A stretch of DNA of 15,847 bases from UKL13-2 sp044228625 (GTDB lineage: Bacteria > Pseudomonadota > Gammaproteobacteria > Burkholderiales > Usitatibacteraceae): the NCBI GenBank assembly GCA_044228625.1, contig JBGAUM010000080.1, positions 1 to 15,847 of the forward strand, read 5' to 3'. This document shows positions 6,513 to 14,615 of this stretch, in pieces. The notes under the pieces were generated by a model, which had not been told where the DNA came from, made no database searches, and worked only from the letters and a program-made list of their open reading frames with translations. The position numbers and the translations under genes were made by a program. Every line of letters begins with the position of its first letter. Within the stretch, counting starts at the first letter, position 1.

Positions 6513-7874
6513 TTATGGACAACTTCCCGCAACGGTTCCCGTGACTGTCACAATGACCGGGAATGTCGTCGCCCCAGCCAGGAAATTGACGGTAACGGGA
6601 GAAGTCACCGCGCCGGTAAATGCGCGCACAGTCACGATGGCCGGCAATACCCCTGCCGAGGGCGTGACTGAGAACCCATTTCCGCCTCCCACCGCTTGGG
6701 TCGAGGTGAAGTTTCCGGTACCCGACAAATTGATGGAGGCAGACTGCCCGCACGCCACGGTTAGAGCGTTTGGCGCGACATTGGTGATCTGGTTGACGGT
6801 CGTGGGAACGGCGTCCCCGGCGTCGCCCTGCGTTCCCTCGACAACGGATGTTTCAATGGAACGATTTGTCGCATCCGTGACGATGAACGCCACGCTTCCA
6901 CAGCCGTTCAATGTGGCGACAAAGCTGCCGCCATTGGTGGTCACCAGCTCAGGCGCGATCGTTGCCAGATTGGGCAGCGGGGACACCACCCGGTAGGGCG
7001 GCGTGCCGCCAAAAATGTAGTAATCCACACGCGCGAATCCCGGCTGCGGGCAGGAACCCGGCTGGCCGGGCGAGCCTTTCGCGCCCTTGAAGGACACCTT
7101 TGCGCTGGGCAGGGTGGTGAGTATCCCCGCACCGGAAACCTGCTGCACGATATTGAAATTGTATTTGCGCGCCAACCCCGATGTCGTGTCAGTCGTTTGA
7201 ACCGTCGCCACCTGCGTGGCAGCGCCGGCATTGACGCTCAGTCGAGCGACAGCCTCCCCCTGCTCGTCGGTATTGGTCGTGAGTGAATTGACTTGTTGGC
7301 CGGTTCCCGGCGCAATGAGGACAAAATTTCCCTGGAAGACATCAAAGCGGATCGGGCGGTTGCGCAAGACAACCCCATTCTGGATGGCCTTGACGACCAT
7401 CTGCGCATCGCCCCCCGCGCAAATGGCATTGTTCCCGCACCCGCTGGCCGTCGGTGCAAACGGAGTGAACGTCACCTGATTATTCAGAACGGAAGGCTTG
7501 ACGGTCGCTTTCGCAATTGCCGCTACGTTCGCCGCATCGCGGACCGTGATGTCAACCGCCGTGTCGGAGACCACCGGTTTCGGCACCGCAACGAACGTCG
7601 ATCCTGAAACCGCCGCATCGACCGGAAGTGCCACGCTGTTGCTGGAGAAGGCTTGGTAGGGCTTCGTGCCACCGGTCACGGTAAAGGTCACTGGAACATC
7701 GGCAAACACGTCGGCCGTCGACGGGGAAACCGCTACTGCGGTGCCCGCGGAGGGATCGCTAGCGGGGGGAGCGCTGACAGCGCCGCTGCCACATGCCGTC
7801 AATAGCGAGGCCAACGACGCACCGATCGACAATCGAATGCTCAATCCCATGCAATGTTGCCAAGGGTCCGACAT
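6513..7874 (-). CDS. Hypothetical Ig-like multi-module outer-membrane lipoprotein (paralogue 1)
   Basis: This is a lipoprotein of no named family that I know. With the ATG at 7872-7874 it is 453 residues, exactly the length of its neighbour. The signal peptide has Arg14, a hydrophobic core and the lipobox LTAC with Cys28; Gly at +2 predicts the outer membrane. Four modules follow: GGTKPY (68-73) ending in ITVRDA; one with C146 and C152 whose TDTTSG and FNIVQQ resemble the paralogue; one with a collagen-like GAKGSPGQPG stretch, GGTPPY (289-294), C275/C325 and FIVTDATNR; and a last one with C375 and the terminal C452-P453. The start is uncertain: an ATG at 7850 would give a compact 19-residue signal peptide, and a GTG at 7991 opens the frame but adds 39 residues that hide the signal. 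No start has a strong ribosome-binding site (AAAGA precedes 7874). Function unknown. Confidence 0.78.
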   Translation of the reverse strand: MSDPWQHCMGLSIRLSIGASLASLLTACGSGAVSAPPASDPSAGTAVAVSPSTADVFADVPVTFTVTGGTKPYQAFSSNSVALPVDAAVSGSTFVAVPKPVVSDTAVDITVRDAANVAAIAKATVKPSVLNNQVTFTPFAPTASGCGNNAICAGGDAQMVVKAIQNGVVLRNRPIRFDVFQGNFVLIAPGTGQQVNSLTTNTDEQGEAVARLSVNAGAATQVATVQTTDTTSGLARKYNFNIVQQVSGAGILTTLPSAKVSFKGAKGSPGQPGSCPQPGFARVDYYIFGGTPPYRVVSPLPNLATIAPELVTTNGGSFVATLNGCGSVAFIVTDATNRSIETSVVEGTQGDAGDAVPTTVNQITNVAPNALTVACGQSASINLSGTGNFTSTQAVGGGNGFSVTPSAGVLPAIVTVRAFTGAVTSPVTVNFLAGATTFPVIVTVTGTVAGSCP

Positions 7875-8039
7875 CAAGATCTTTGACGCGTCGTTCAAGC
7901 GTTGCCCTTTCTGTAGGCTTGCGGGGTAGGCGCATGCTAACCCGCACGGCAATTCCTCAAGTGTAACAAAGGTTTCGGACTGTTTGTTCACCTTTTTTAT
8001 TACAAGCTGACGACGGGTTCGAAAACCTCGCCATTATTG

Positions 8040-8068
8040 TTGCACTGCGCAAAACCCACCGCTATGAT
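8040..8068 (+). promoter_or_regulatory. Candidate sigma70 promoter of gltBD
   Basis: TTGCAC (8040-8045) and TATGAT (8063-8068; 5 of 6 matches) are separated by 17 bases, placing the start of transcription near 8075 and leaving a leader of about 175 nt before gltB. The -35 box is only 3 of 6, which would suit a promoter that needs an activator. No sigma54 element (GG-N10-GC with its flanking consensus) was recognised. Confidence 0.5.
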
Positions 8069-8076
8069 GCGCGTTT

Positions 8077-8123
8077 GGTGGAGATGACTCCACCGCAACC
8101 CAAGAATACGCTTTACCCAGCGT
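8077..8123 (+). promoter_or_regulatory. Two hairpins in the gltB leader
   Basis: At the predicted 5' end of the mRNA a perfect 7-bp stem GGTGGAG/CTCCACC (8077-8083, 8088-8094) closes an ATGA loop. A second hairpin ACGCT/AGCGT (8108-8112, 8119-8123) follows. Neither has a T-tract, so they are not terminators. A role in mRNA stability or control is possible but unproven, and I do not match them to a known riboswitch. Confidence 0.4.
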
Positions 8124-8250
8124 TTCGTGGTCGAAAACCCGCGTGTGCGGTCACAAACCCATGCCCTGGTTGCAGTGAAATTCAGGATTGCCCTTGCCGC
8201 GAAGGCAGCGCATCCTATGCATGAATTCCCTGTTACCGTGGAGTGGTGGA

Positions 8251-11200
8251 ATGTCCTTAGAAATCCCGGGCGGACCGAACGCCCCAGAATCCTTGCGCTT
8301 GCCCAATGCGCATGGTCTCTATGATCCTGCCTACGAGCACGACGCCTGTGGTGTCGGTTTTGTCGCACACGTCAAGGGAAAAAAATCTCATTCGCTGATC
8401 GATCAGGGCCTCAAGATCCTTGAAAACCTCAGCCACCGTGGAGCGACAGGCTATGATCCGTTGTTGGGCGATGGCGCAGGCATCCTCATTCAATTGCCCG
8501 ACCAACATTTGCGCCGCGTCTGCGGCCGGCAGGGTATCACCTTGCCGGCGGTCGGGCAGTATGGCGTTGGCATGGTGTTCCTGCCGCGCGAACCTGCCTC
8601 CCGGATGGCCTGTGAGCAGGAAATCGAGCGCGCTATTCATGCAGAGGGCCAGCTGTTGTTGGGGTGGCGCGATGTACCCACCGACAACCATGGGTTGTCG
8701 CCCGCGACGATCGCCGTCGAGCCGCTCATTCGGCAAGTTTTTGTGGCGCGCGGTTCTCCGGCGATGACACAGGATGATCTCGAACGCAAGCTCTTTATCA
8801 TCCGCAAGCGCTCGGGCCATGCCATCCAAGCCTTGAAACTGCGCCATGGAAAGGAATTTTACGTCCCGTCGTTTTCAACCCGCACGGTGGTCTACAAGGG
8901 CATGTTGCTCGCCGACCAGGTCGGGAAGTACTACATTGATTTGGCAGACCCGGCGATGGTCACGGCATTGGCGCTCGTGCATCAGCGCTTTTCCACGAAC
9001 ACGTTTCCGACGTGGGATTTGGCGCATCCCTTCCGCATGATTGCGCACAACGGCGAAATCAACACGCTGCGCGGCAACGTTAACTGGATTCGAGCGCGGC
9101 AACAGGCGATAGCGTCGCCCATTCTCAAGGAAGACCTCGACAAGATCTGGCCGTTGATCTACGACGGCCAATCCGACTCGGCGAGCTTTGACAATTGCCT
9201 CGAAATGCTGGTCATGGGCGGCTACCCGCTGGCCCACGCGATGATGATGATGATCCCCGAAGCCTGGAGCGGACATCAACTGATGGACGAGGATCGCCGC
9301 GCGTTCTATGAATATCACGCCACACTGATGGAGGCGTGGGACGGGCCGGCTGCCATGGCGTTCACAGATGGCAAGCAGATCGGCGCCACGCTGGACCGGA
9401 ATGGATTGCGCCCTGCACGTTATCTCCAAACAGATGATGACCTCGTTGTATTGGCATCGGAAGCGGGCGTCCTCGACATTCCGGAATCGAAGATCGTGAA
9501 GAAATGGCGTTTGCAGCCGGGCAAGATGTTCCTCGTCGATATCGAAAAAGGCCGCATCATCGACGATGAGGAGCTAAAACGCGAACTCTCCACGGCCAAG
9601 CCCTATCGCGAGTGGGTTGAAACGGCGCGCCTGCGCCTCGATGATTTGCCCGAGCCCGCCCCTGCTGAAAAAAGTGATGTACCGTTGCTCGACTTGCAGC
9701 AGGCCTTTGGCTATACCCAGGAAGATCTCAAGATCATCTTGGCGGCGATGGCCAAAAATGGCCAGGAAGCCACAGGCTCGATGGGGAACGACTCCCCACT
9801 CGCCGTGCTGTCGGACAAGCCGCGCAACCTTTATCACTATTTCAAGCAGCTCTTTGCCCAAGTCACCAACCCGCCGATCGACCCGATCCGCGAAGAGTTG
9901 GTGATGTCGACAGCGATTACGATTGGTCCGCGCCCGAATCTGCTGGACATTCACCATACCGATCCCGGGATGTGGCTCGAAGTGCCGCAGCCGGTATTGA
10001 CGTCGGAGGACATGGAAAAACTCCGTCATATCGACATGTTCACAGGCAACAGGCTGCGCAGCCACGAACTCGACATTACCTATCCAGCAGAATGGGGCAC
10101 CGAAGGGATTGAAGCGGCCGTGGCTTCGCTGTGTGCGCATGCAGAAGATGCGCTCCGGCTGGAGTACAACTTGCTCATCGTGACCGATCGGCACGTTTGC
10201 AAGGATCGCGTCGCGATTCCCGCATTGTTGGCCGTCGGGGCGATTCACCAGCATTTGGTGAGGAAGGGACTTCGGACCTCGACGGGGCTGGTTGTTGAAA
10301 CGGGAAGCGCGCGCGAGGTTCACCACTTCGCGCTGCTTGGGGGCTACGGCGCCGCCGCAGTCCATCCCTATCTGGCGTTGCAGACGGTCCGCAACTTGCA
10401 GGCCTATGTTCCGGAGGTCACGCCGGAGGATGCCGAGAAGAAATACATCAAGGCGATCTCAAAGGGATTGCTAAAAGTCATTTCCAAGATGGGCATCTCG
10501 ACCTACCAAAGTTATTGCGGCGCACAGATCTTCGAGGCCGTCGGACTGTCGAGCGATTTTGTCGCGAAGTACTTTGCGGGGACTGCCAGCAAAGTCGAGG
10601 GCGTGGGCATTTTTGAAATCGCGGAAGAGGCCATGCGCATGCACCGCGCCGCCTTTGGTGACGACCCTGTGTTGCGCACCCAACTTGACGCGGGCGGCGA
10701 GTACCAGTACCGCATCCGGGGCGAAGATCACATGTGGACACCGGACGCGATCGCCAAGCTGCAGCATGCCACACGGGCGAATCAGTACGGCACGTACAAG
10801 GAATACGCGCGCATCATCAACGATCAGACCAAGCGGCATTTGACGTTCCGTGGCTTGTTCGAATTCAAACCCGCTGGTGCGCCGGTGCCGATTGAGGAAG
10901 TCGAACCCGCGAGGGAAATTGTCAAACGCTTCGCCACCGGCGCGATGTCGCTGGGCTCCATCTCCACTGAGGCTCACGCCACGTTGGCTGCGGCGATGAA
11001 CCGCATCGGCGGAAAATCGAACACCGGCGAAGGTGGCGAAGACGCCAAGCGCTATGTGCCGATCCAAAAGGGCGGCGAATCGCTCAAGGCGCACTTGGGT
11101 GATGTGGTGATGACGGATGTCAAGCTGCAACCCGGCGACTCGTTGCGTTCACGCATCAAACAGGTGGCGTCCGCACGCTTCGGCGTGACGGCCGAATATT

Positions 11201-12915
11201 TGAATTCGGCAGATCAGATCCAGATCAAGATGGCCCAGGGCGCCAAACCCGGCGAGGGCGGCCAGCTACCCGGACACAAGGTCTCGGAATACATCGGCAA
11301 GCTTCGGTTTGCGACACCCGGCGTCGAACTGATTTCTCCGCCGCCGCATCACGACATCTATTCGATTGAAGATCTTGCGCAACTGATTCACGATCTCAAG
11401 AACTGCAATCCGGCGGCATCCATTTCGGTGAAGCTGGTTTCCGAAGTCGGTGTGGGCACTGTTGCCGCAGGAGTCGCCAAAGCCAAGGCGGATCACGTCA
11501 CGATTGCCGGCCACGATGGCGGAACTGGTGCGTCGCCGGTGTCGTCGATCAAGCATGCGGGCACACCCTGGGAATTGGGGCTGGCGGAAACGCAACAGAC
11601 ACTGGTGCTGAATCGCCTGCGCGGCCGCATCGCGGTGCAGGTGGATGGCCAGATCAAGACCGGGCGCGACGTGGTCGTCGGCGCGCTGCTCGGTGCCGAC
11701 GAATTTGGATTCGCGACGGCACCGCTGGTGGTCGAGGGCTGCATCATGATGCGGAAGTGCCACCTCAATACCTGCCCGGTAGGTGTCGCCACCCAAGATC
11801 CGGAATTGCGCAAGAAATTCACCGGCCAACCGGAACACGTGGTCAATTACTTTTTCTTCGTCGCCGAAGAAGTGCGGGAAATCATGGCCTCGCTAGGCGT
11901 GCGCTCATTCAACGAGTTGATTGGCCGGAGCGATTTGCTGGATACGCGGCAGGGCGTTGAGCACTGGAAAGCCAGGGGCCTCGACTTCTCGCGGGTGTTC
12001 CACCAGGTGCCGATGCCAAAGGATGTCGCCCGCTACCACGTGGAATCGCAGGATCACGGACTGGAGGATGCGCTCGACAACCAACTGGTGGCCAAGGCGT
12101 CCATTGCGCTCGCCAAGAAGGAAAAGGTCGTCATCGAGGCCGTGGTGCGCAATGCCAATCGGACCGTCGGTGCGACGTTGTCCGGCGAAGTCGCCAAGCG
12201 CTATGGCAATGAAGGGCTCGCACCGGATACGATCGTCGTAAAGCTGAAAGGGACCGCTGGCCAAAGCTTTGGAGCCTTTCTGGCGCGCGGCGTCACGCTG
12301 GAACTGACCGGCGAAGCCAATGACTATGTCGGCAAGGGGCTTTCTGGCGGGCGCATTGTGGTCAAGCCCAATGCGGAGTTCAAAGGTGATCCGCAAACCA
12401 ACATCATCGTCGGCAATACCGTCATGTACGGCGCGACCAGCGGCGAAGCCTATTTCCGGGGCGTGGCGGGCGAGCGTTTCTGCGTTCGCAACTCCGGGGC
12501 GTCTGCCGTCGTCGAAGGTACCGGCGACCATGGCTGCGAATACATGACCGGGGGCACGGTAGTGGTGTTGGGCGCGACCGGACGCAACTTTGCGGCAGGC
12601 ATGTCTGGCGGCGTGGCGTTTGTGCTCGACGAGGTCGGCGGATTCTCAAAGCGCGTGAACCCGGCGATGGTCGAGTTGGAACCCGTCACGGATCACGTCT
12701 CGCCGGCCTCCCATTGCGGGATGTCCGACGCGGCGTTGCTCAAGTCCCTTATCGAGAACCACGCGAAATACACCGGAAGCCAACGCGCTCTCGATATCCT
12801 GGCCAATTGGCCGAAATGGTCAAAACTGTTTGTCAAAGTGATGCCGGTTGAATATCGCCGTGCACTCAAGGAACTGGCGGAAAAGAACAAGTCGCTGGTG
12901 CAAAAGGCAGCATAG
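8251..12915 (+). CDS. gltB: Glutamate synthase (NADPH) large subunit
   Basis: This 1554-residue subunit of GOGAT takes ammonia from glutamine and channels it to 2-oxoglutarate, giving glutamate. The start is the ATG at 8251, preceded by GGAG at 7 bases. Earlier in-frame starts at 8188 (TTG) and 8221 (ATG) add residues not expected in the family. A short propeptide precedes the class II amidotransferase nucleophile Cys33 (ACGVGF), which becomes the mature N-terminus. The order is glutaminase domain to about 430, central domain, then the FMN-binding (beta/alpha)8 synthase domain with GHDGGTGASP at 1087-1096. The 3Fe-4S cysteines 1164, 1170 and 1175 show the exact C-x5-C-x4-C spacing of bacterial GltB. 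The C-terminal beta-helix carries GLSGGRIVV and the TGGTVVVLG and GMSGGVAFV repeats. Length and all key residues are normal. It is co-transcribed with gltD. Confidence 0.98.
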   Translation: MSLEIPGGPNAPESLRLPNAHGLYDPAYEHDACGVGFVAHVKGKKSHSLIDQGLKILENLSHRGATGYDPLLGDGAGILIQLPDQHLRRVCGRQGITLPAVGQYGVGMVFLPREPASRMACEQEIERAIHAEGQLLLGWRDVPTDNHGLSPATIAVEPLIRQVFVARGSPAMTQDDLERKLFIIRKRSGHAIQALKLRHGKEFYVPSFSTRTVVYKGMLLADQVGKYYIDLADPAMVTALALVHQRFSTNTFPTWDLAHPFRMIAHNGEINTLRGNVNWIRARQQAIASPILKEDLDKIWPLIYDGQSDSASFDNCLEMLVMGGYPLAHAMMMMIPEAWSGHQLMDEDRRAFYEYHATLMEAWDGPAAMAFTDGKQIGATLDRNGLRPARYLQTDDDLVVLASEAGVLDIPESKIVKKWRLQPGKMFLVDIEKGRIIDDEELKRELSTAKPYREWVETARLRLDDLPEPAPAEKSDVPLLDLQQAFGYTQEDLKIILAAMAKNGQEATGSMGNDSPLAVLSDKPRNLYHYFKQLFAQVTNPPIDPIREELVMSTAITIGPRPNLLDIHHTDPGMWLEVPQPVLTSEDMEKLRHIDMFTGNRLRSHELDITYPAEWGTEGIEAAVASLCAHAEDALRLEYNLLIVTDRHVCKDRVAIPALLAVGAIHQHLVRKGLRTSTGLVVETGSAREVHHFALLGGYGAAAVHPYLALQTVRNLQAYVPEVTPEDAEKKYIKAISKGLLKVISKMGISTYQSYCGAQIFEAVGLSSDFVAKYFAGTASKVEGVGIFEIAEEAMRMHRAAFGDDPVLRTQLDAGGEYQYRIRGEDHMWTPDAIAKLQHATRANQYGTYKEYARIINDQTKRHLTFRGLFEFKPAGAPVPIEEVEPAREIVKRFATGAMSLGSISTEAHATLAAAMNRIGGKSNTGEGGEDAKRYVPIQKGGESLKAHLGDVVMTDVKLQPGDSLRSRIKQVASARFGVTAEYLNSADQIQIKMAQGAKPGEGGQLPGHKVSEYIGKLRFATPGVELISPPPHHDIYSIEDLAQLIHDLKNCNPAASISVKLVSEVGVGTVAAGVAKAKADHVTIAGHDGGTGASPVSSIKHAGTPWELGLAETQQTLVLNRLRGRIAVQVDGQIKTGRDVVVGALLGADEFGFATAPLVVEGCIMMRKCHLNTCPVGVATQDPELRKKFTGQPEHVVNYFFFVAEEVREIMASLGVRSFNELIGRSDLLDTRQGVEHWKARGLDFSRVFHQVPMPKDVARYHVESQDHGLEDALDNQLVAKASIALAKKEKVVIEAVVRNANRTVGATLSGEVAKRYGNEGLAPDTIVVKLKGTAGQSFGAFLARGVTLELTGEANDYVGKGLSGGRIVVKPNAEFKGDPQTNIIVGNTVMYGATSGEAYFRGVAGERFCVRNSGASAVVEGTGDHGCEYMTGGTVVVLGATGRNFAAGMSGGVAFVLDEVGGFSKRVNPAMVELEPVTDHVSPASHCGMSDAALLKSLIENHAKYTGSQRALDILANWPKWSKLFVKVMPVEYRRALKELAEKNKSLVQKAA

Positions 12916-12923
12916 GGAACGAC

Positions 12924-14363
12924 ATGGGAAAAGTGACTGGATTCATGGAGTACAAGCGGCTGTCGGAGGCCTCCGCCCCCGTTGCCGATCGCAAGAAGCA
13001 CTACAAGGAGTTTGTCCTCGCATTGGCCGATGCGGAGGCCAAGATCCAGGGCGCGCGCTGCATGGACTGTGGCATTCCGTTTTGCCAAACCGGATGCCCC
13101 GTCAACAACGTCATCCCGGATTTCAATGACCTGGTCTATCGCCAGGATTGGCAAGAGGCGTTGGTCACGTTGCATTCCACAAACAACTTTCCGGAGTTCA
13201 CGGGCCGCGTTTGCCCGGCACCCTGTGAGGCCGCCTGCACGCTCAACATCAACAACGATCCGGTCGGCATCAAGTCGATCGAACACGCGATCATCGACAA
13301 AGGCTGGGAGCATGGCTGGATTCAACCGCAGCCCGCCAAGAAGAAGACCGGGAAACGGGTGGCGGTGGTCGGGTCGGGTCCGGCCGGATTGGCCTGTGCG
13401 CAACAATTGGCGCGCGCCGGTCACGATGTAGTCCTGTACGAGAAGAATGATCGCGTCGGGGGCCTTTTGCGCTATGGCATTCCCGACTTCAAATTGGAGA
13501 AAACCCATATTGACCGGCGCGTCGCACAGATGGAAGCCGAAGGCGTGCAGTTCCGGACGAATCATTTCGTGGGACGCGACAGCACGGCCGAATCGTTGCT
13601 TGCCGATTTTGATGCCGTCGTGTTGTCGGGGGGCGCTGAACAGCCGCGCGATTTGCCGGTTCCGGGGCGCGACCTGACAGGCGTGCACTTCGCGATGGAG
13701 TTCCTGCCGCAGCAGAACAAGGTCGTCGCGGGTGACAAGGTGCCCGACCAGATCCTGGCGACGGGCAAGCATGTGGTGGTGATCGGCGGGGGAGACACGG
13801 GAAGCGATTGCGTCGGCACCTCCAATCGCCACGGGGCCGCTTCCGTCACCCAATTCGAGTTGCTGCCCCAGCCGCCGGAAACCGAAAACAAGCCATTGGT
13901 GTGGCCCTATTGGCCGATCAAGCTGCGCACGTCGTCTTCCCATGAAGAGGGTTGCGAGCGCGACTGGTCCGTGGCAACGAGGGCTTTCATCGGCCGCAAC
14001 GGCAAGGTCGAAAAGCTGCAAGGTGTGCGCCTGAAGTGGGACGGCGGCAAGATGACCGACGTTGCGGGCAGCGAATTCGAGATCAAGGCCGATCTTGTGT
14101 TGCTCGCGATGGGCTTCACCGGGCCGGTGGTACAAGGCTTGCTGGAGCAATTTGAATCGTTTGCGGTGACCCGCGACACGCGCGGCAATGTGGCAGCTGC
14201 GACCGAAGGGTCCACCGCCTACCGCACCGGTCATCAGAAAGTCTTTGCTGCAGGGGACATGCGCCGCGGCCAATCGCTGGTGGTTTGGGCGATTCGCGAA
14301 GGACGTCAATGTGCGCGTGCCGTGGACGAGTACCTGATGGGCACTTCCCTGTTGCCACGCTAG
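12924..14363 (+). CDS. gltD: Glutamate synthase (NADPH) small subunit
   Basis: This 479-residue FAD- and NADPH-binding subunit feeds electrons through iron-sulfur clusters to the FMN of GltB. The N-terminal ferredoxin-like part carries Cys 46, 49, 54 and 58 (CMDCGIPFCQTGC region) and Cys 97, 101 and 105 (CPAPCEAAC), the ligands for 4Fe-4S clusters. The FAD dinucleotide fold has VVGSGPAGLA at 148-157 and a YEKNDRVGGLLRYGIP segment. The NADPH fold has VIGGGDTGSD at 286-295. The C-terminal VFAAGDMRRGQSLVVWAI closes the FAD site. It starts 8 bases after the gltB stop, with AGGGA just upstream, so the two are clearly one operon. It appears intact and of normal length. Confidence 0.98.
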   Translation: MGKVTGFMEYKRLSEASAPVADRKKHYKEFVLALADAEAKIQGARCMDCGIPFCQTGCPVNNVIPDFNDLVYRQDWQEALVTLHSTNNFPEFTGRVCPAPCEAACTLNINNDPVGIKSIEHAIIDKGWEHGWIQPQPAKKKTGKRVAVVGSGPAGLACAQQLARAGHDVVLYEKNDRVGGLLRYGIPDFKLEKTHIDRRVAQMEAEGVQFRTNHFVGRDSTAESLLADFDAVVLSGGAEQPRDLPVPGRDLTGVHFAMEFLPQQNKVVAGDKVPDQILATGKHVVVIGGGDTGSDCVGTSNRHGAASVTQFELLPQPPETENKPLVWPYWPIKLRTSSSHEEGCERDWSVATRAFIGRNGKVEKLQGVRLKWDGGKMTDVAGSEFEIKADLVLLAMGFTGPVVQGLLEQFESFAVTRDTRGNVAAATEGSTAYRTGHQKVFAAGDMRRGQSLVVWAIREGRQCARAVDEYLMGTSLLPR

Positions 14364-14386
14364 GAGTCGGCATAAAAGTCCAGCAT

Positions 14387-14440
14387 TGACGCGCCGTCCG
14401 GGCCGATTTCGTGCCAGAAGGCGCGTCAGGATTGGTGTTT
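14387..14440 (+). terminator. Possible terminator after gltBD
   Basis: A perfect 9-bp inverted repeat TGACGCGCC/GGCGCGTCA (14387-14395, 14420-14428) with a 24-nt loop lies 24 bases after the gltD stop codon. It is followed by GGATTGGTGTTTT, which has only four consecutive T residues. The stem is strong but the loop is large and the T-tract poor, so it may act as a weak terminator or as a 3'-end stabilising structure. Confidence 0.4.
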
Positions 14441-14569
14441 TGACCGTCACCGGCTCGGCGACGTGGTTGGGGCCGTTGCCTGCGTGCGATAATGTCGCAT
14501 CCGCGATTTGCTCCAGTCCCTTCGCGACCGCCCCTCCGGCTTTTCATCTCCTCGTTTGCCTCCGACTGG

Positions 14570-14589
14570 CGTTTCCGTTTTTGGAAGCG
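14570..14589 (+). promoter_or_regulatory. Hairpin in the rhlE leader
   Basis: CGTTTCC (14570-14576) and GGAAGCG (14583-14589) form a 7-bp stem with one G-U pair and a loop of GTTTTT, 26 bases before the rhlE start codon. The region around it (14500-14580) is pyrimidine-rich. GATAAT at 14488-14493 is a possible -10 box without a good -35. No clear Shine-Dalgarno precedes the start codon, so the leader may control translation; this is inference. Confidence 0.3.
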
Positions 14590-14615
14590 GCAGGCCGACA
14601 TTTTTCAAACTCATC

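Larger units (their letters stand above)
7875..8250. other. Intergenic region between the divergent lipoprotein and gltB genes
   Basis: This stretch of about 375 bases contains no convincing gene. It holds the gltB promoter and leader on the plus strand (listed separately). On the minus strand there is a weak candidate for the lipoprotein gene: TGAACA (7985-7990) and TACACT (7960-7965), 19 bases apart. Around 7991-8000 there is a T-rich run (CCTTTTTTATTA) without a GC-rich stem, so it is not a terminator. Confidence 0.6.

Noticed and set aside
5000..7800. DNA-level tandem repeats within the lipoprotein genes
   Set aside because: The GGxxPY modules are similar at the protein level only. I saw no long identical DNA repeats within or between the two genes.
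7875..7991. GTG start at 7989-7991 giving a 492-residue lipoprotein
   Set aside because: It adds 39 residues that contain no signal features and pushes the lipobox to residue 67, too deep for a lipoprotein signal peptide. It also lacks a ribosome-binding site at proper spacing.
8064..8087. Tiny leader ORF (ATGATG...TGA) at the gltB promoter
   Set aside because: Its start codons overlap the predicted -10 box, so it would lie upstream of the transcription start and not be in the mRNA.
8000..8368. Minus-strand open frame of 122 residues over the gltB promoter
   Set aside because: It is rich in Arg and His with no recognisable fold, overlaps the gltB coding start and promoter, and looks like a shadow of GC-rich sequence.
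12693..14450. Long minus-strand open frame of 585 residues opposite gltD
   Set aside because: It is antisense to an intact, fully recognisable gltD and the end of gltB. Long antisense frames are common opposite GC-rich genes with biased codons.
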